Assembly (NCBI RefSeq): GCF_012432095.1
Contig: NC_081161.1
Coordinates: 19,758,478-19,822,477 of the forward strand
Length of the DNA stretch: 64,000 nucleotides
DNA from: Onychostoma macrolepis
Taxonomy: Eukaryota; Chordata; Actinopteri; Cypriniformes; Cyprinidae
Reading direction: 5' to 3'
Part shown: one piece after another, positions 60,667 through 64,000 of the stretch
How the letters are laid out: the number at the start of each line of letters is the position of its first letter
Numbering within the stretch: the first letter of the stretch is position 1
Translations under genes and position numbers: made by a program
Notes under the pieces: generated by a model
What the model saw: only the letters and a program-made list of their open reading frames with translations
What the model was told of the DNA's origin: nothing
Database searches by the model: none

Positions 60667-61880
60667 ATGTTTCCCCTACCATTATTTTAGGGTAAAGCGC
60701 ACACACAAGTGAGCACACTCCCACTCCTATTTGTAAATATTAAGCCGCAAAACGACTATTTAAATATGACTTCTGCCTGTCTCTGTGCTAATATATGGCG
60801 CAGACGCGCGGGTTTGTTCACTACTCATACAGAAGCGCGCGTGTGACTTACAAATGAGGACAATGGAAATATATATGCATCATGTTTGTGTGTGTGTGTG
60901 TGTTTTGTTTGTTTGCAACAATGATTTATTCTAATAAATCATAGGTTTTCTATCAGCTGTGACATAGGCTATAAATGTTTTTTTATATTTTATCCAAGGA
61001 CTTTTTTTTTAACCTTCATAGAGGGCATTTTCCCACTAATCTCATTAACTTTCATTTCAAATTCTTACATTTGATCTATAAATTCAATTATAATAATGTG
61101 ATTGTTATTATCTACACGTTATCAAATTAAATCATTTACACTGAAAAATACAACTACATTAAATTATGAGATTCTTTAAAAAAAAAAAAATATTTTGGAA
61201 TATACAAACAAGAAATGATGGTGGAAATTATACTTTTAAACTAAATTAAAACGCCAGTAGGTGCCAGTAGTGAGCGAGACAATAGAGTCGTTCATTCAAA
61301 CGATTCGTTCAAACGGCAGATTCATCAGATGTTTATGCATGAGCTAATGAAACTTTGACTCAACCGATTCGTTCAAAACACTGAATCATTCAGCAATGAA
61401 TCGGATGGTTGCTGTGAGATGCGCTGTGGTTCCGCCAAAAATGTAAGTGACCTAATATATTATTGTGTGCTCATTGAACTGTTTATAGAACTATTAAACA
61501 GTTGTAATGGTGAGTGATGTTGCCTAAACTAACTGTATTTTAAATATAAAAACTTTCCATTTTGAATTTTTATCTCAGCATGCTGAGTTTCTTAGTGTTG
61601 TGCGTTTTGATTTCTCCTCGAGAGGCTGCGTGAATCTCTCTTCATCAGCGCAACCTTATACTGTCAATAGATGCATTATATACAGTATATCCACTATTCG
61701 CCACTTACTCTAAATGTAATAAAATCAGAATAATACTTGCGTTTTGGTGTTGATGTTATTTTTGGTTGTTGATGTTTTAATCATGTTACTTGTCTGGCAT
61801 TAATGAAGCGTTAATGTCGAGCCCTGGAGTCTATGTGCCGGGGCTTAGCCCCGGACGGCCCCGGCCCAATTTAAACCCTG
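60667..61880. mobile_element. hAT-like non-autonomous repeat, second copy
   Basis: It starts near GTTTCCCCTACCATTATTTT and ends CCGGCCCAATTTAAACCCTG, suggesting diverged CAGGGTTT-type ends. The interior shares GATTCGTTCAAACGGC and GCCAGTAGGTGCC words with the copy at 7985-9520. It separates two halves of a locally duplicated sequence. Confidence 0.5.
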
Positions 61881-61921
61881 CATATACATACATTATTTTT
61901 TTTCAATTTAAGCAGGGAAGT

Positions 61922-62024
61922 GAACTTGCATCTATCTATCCATCTATCCGTCCATCCGTCTAGCCGTCTGTCCGTCTGTCTGTCTGTCTGTCTGACTGTC
62001 TGTCTGTCTGTGTCTATCTATCTA
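61922..62024. repeat. TCTA/TCCG/TCTG tetranucleotide repeat
   Basis: A tetranucleotide array of drifting unit, duplicate of the one at 59130-59220. Confidence 0.9.
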
Positions 62025-62527
62025 GTCTGTTTTCTTTTTAACATTAATGTGTGGTGAAAACAGCATTATGGATGTAGCATAACACTGAAATGCAGTGACT
62101 TTATAAATGTAGCTCTTGTAAAAATTTAAAAAGAAACAATTCTGAGACAGAAGCTGCAACAAAAAACCCAGATCGCAGCAAATTATCATCGCTGATGCTT
62201 TTCTAATGTGCAAACTTGTGAGAGTCACAGATGCCACGACAAATTTCAAACATGTTGACAGGTCGACTGTTCGTCAGGTGTACGCGTGATCTCTGAAAAA
62301 GCATGAGAGCAGTAATGAGCCACTGCCAATGAGTTTGCGAGCACAACTGGAGAGTGAGGCGGTGAGAAGTGGGAACGAAGAAAACCCATCAAAGTGCCAG
62401 CTTGCTAGCAAAGTGCCCGTTTTGTGCACATCAGTGCAGCGAGAATTGAATTTTGGAGTTGTTGCTGAAGTCAGAGTGGAAAATGATCTTGTAATTGGTT
62501 CACCTAGTTTGTGATTAGTAGTGCACA

Positions 62528-62620
62528 CCTAAGCTTTGGAATAGCCTTTCTAGCAATGTTCAGGACCTGTTCTCTTTGGTTAAGTCTAGACTGAAAACTT
62601 ATCTGTTTATCCAGGCATAA
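62528..62620 (+). pseudogene. C-terminal tip of a LINE polyprotein
   Basis: The frame reads PKLWNSLSSNVQDLFSLVKS and then RLKTYLFIQA before a stop at 62618-62620. That is the usual ending of CR1/L2-like LINE reverse transcriptase polyproteins in fish. Nothing upstream belongs to the family in frame, so only about 30 residues survive. Confidence 0.65.
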
Positions 62621-64000
62621 AGTTACATTTCCATCATCAGCTATTAATCCTGTTTCAGCACCTCCGTATGCTGGGAGCTCATTTCTCTCTTTTCATCTTT
62701 TTACTTTTACATAATTTCCATATTAGAGGTACTGTCATCTTTTTTAAATTAACTAAAACATTCTCATATGCCATTTTTGTAATTTTTCTAGAAGTGATGA
62801 AAACTTCCATCACACTGACACTTTCATCACATCTTATATGACATCTTGTGTTTAACATCATTCTTTGGTGGAAATGGCATTTTAAACCATTTTTTCCCCA
62901 TCTTGCTAAGGATTATTTAATATCTAGAAATTGATATATGATGCCAAAAATCTGAAAAAAAAAAAAACATAACAAATACTTGACTGGTAATAACAGACCA
63001 TAAAAAAATATTATGGAAGTGATATCGTTATTTTGTTTTTATCCAAAGACCACATCTAATATTTAAGTCTAATATTTAAGTTTATCTAATATAATGTTTT
63101 GTGTAAATTTGTGTAAGCCTCTTTCTTTCTTTCTTTCTTTGAATGATGTGAGTTTGTAAATAATTAGATAAATTTCATTTTTGGATGAACTATATACTTT
63201 TAACAATGTGTAGTGTGAAAAGCACCATACAGATACGTTGAATAAAAAAAAATGAATTAAATTACAGGAGAAAGAGTTGCTTAGGTGTGAATATATCTTT
63301 CCATACGTTTTGTGTTGTAATTGGTGGGATTATGTGAACACAACACTTACTAACATTATACACATATAACAAGGCCAAAATAATGACTTAAATATAAACT
63401 TCCTGCATTTGATTTTCAGCTAAATGGAGAACACAATGATTTATTAGTTCATTTATTTTTGGACATGACACAAACAGGACAAAGCAGCTGCATAGTGAAA
63501 AAAAGTGACAGGAACAGACAATAAGTGCGGTGAAAGCAAGAGGGAAGTAAAAGGGTGTGTGTGAGTGGATGTGTGACAGGAAGGTGTGATGCTTATCAAG
63601 GGACACTGGGCAGCTGAGGCCCTGCTAATTGGGTTCGAAGGAATCAGCTAACTGTGTGAATCATGGGGAATATAGTCCTCACCACGAGACCCACACTTTT
63701 TTATTCTTTTTCAGCAGAGCAGGTGCAAGATTTCCAAATATGTGAAACCGAACAGGTGAAAGATTTCAAATAGCTGATCTACAGTATAACAGCTGGTGTA
63801 AGATCAGATAGTAGGTCTGATGTTTGATAATATGAACATGACAGTGTTGTGATCTAAGCCCTGTTTTGTCTTTCTTTCTTTTGCATTCTCTTCCTCTTTC
63901 CTCCTCCTCAGACTCTCACTTACTTTCTCTTTTTTTCCCTTTTTATTGGTTTTGCCTTATTCAATTACACTCAGTATCAGGCAACAGCTCTGGTTGGCTG
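62621..64000. other. AT-rich intron sequence to the window end
   Basis: A (CTTT)n run lies at about 63119-63140. No coding sequence is supported. The pyrimidine tract and AG at 63890-63912 look like a splice acceptor, but the frame behind it is not cadherin-like. Confidence 0.4.

Larger units (their letters stand above)
12824..64000 (+). other. Presumed first intron of the cadherin gene
   Basis: From the splice donor at 12824 to the end of the window I found no convincing cadherin exon: no further DxNDN linker or LDRE motif in an open frame behind an acceptor. A first intron above 51 kb is plausible for large cadherin genes. Small or divergent exons could have been missed. Confidence 0.55.

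Noticed and set aside
63913..64000. Possible exon at the window end after CTCCTCCTCAG
   Set aside because: The in-phase frame is hydrophobic and aromatic-rich, not cadherin-like, and the tract is part of a pyrimidine-rich region.

Overview
The window looks like teleost, most likely cypriniform, nuclear DNA. It is AT-rich, full of microsatellites, and packed with vertebrate-fish mobile elements: Tc1/mariner with DD34E transposase relics, hAT MITEs with 8-bp target duplications, CACTG-ended EnSpm/CACTA-like elements, a DIRS tyrosine-recombinase retrotransposon, an L2-type LINE tail, a tRNA-derived SINE and a Harbinger-like fragment. No species can be named from sequence alone.

One host gene is supported. 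It is the first coding exon of a large atypical cadherin at 11842-12823 (+), with a GC-rich promoter/5'UTR and a 5-codon upstream ORF just before it. The exon ends at a strong splice donor (GAG|GTGAGTG, phase 1). The remaining 51 kb appears to be intron 1, or intron 1 plus small exons I could not recognise.

The upstream 11 kb (1-11500) is almost entirely mobile DNA. A CACTA-like element at 1550-3206 is followed by a nest at 3776-10170. The outer shell of the nest is a hAT MITE, which received a 6.1-kb TA-flanked element at 3886-9978. That element holds a Tc1 copy (4179-5786), an unassigned TIR element (5951-7573), and a hAT-like repeat split by an L2 LINE tail.

The intron holds a 0.3-kb EnSpm element (15083-15403) and a second unassigned TIR element (17318-18531). 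A second CACTA-like copy (19911-22727) is itself interrupted by a long-arm palindrome (20923-21986). Further along are a third unassigned TIR element (31325-32983), a Harbinger-like fragment carrying a hAT MITE, and a four-layer nest at 42346-49330 whose core is a degenerate DIRS element (43065-48250). A second Tc1 (57495-59045) lies in one half of a local duplication. Between these are kilobases of apparently single-copy AT-rich intron.

The most interesting observations are two. (1) The two CACTA-like copies share a minus-strand, gene-like cassette with a CpG-rich start, conserved splice sites and a polyadenylation signal; four exon indels between the copies are all multiples of three. (2) Three otherwise unrelated 1.2-1.7-kb TIR elements share one architecture: each has its own short phrase at the ends, repeated many times inside in both orientations. 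Both could be tested with simple genome searches.
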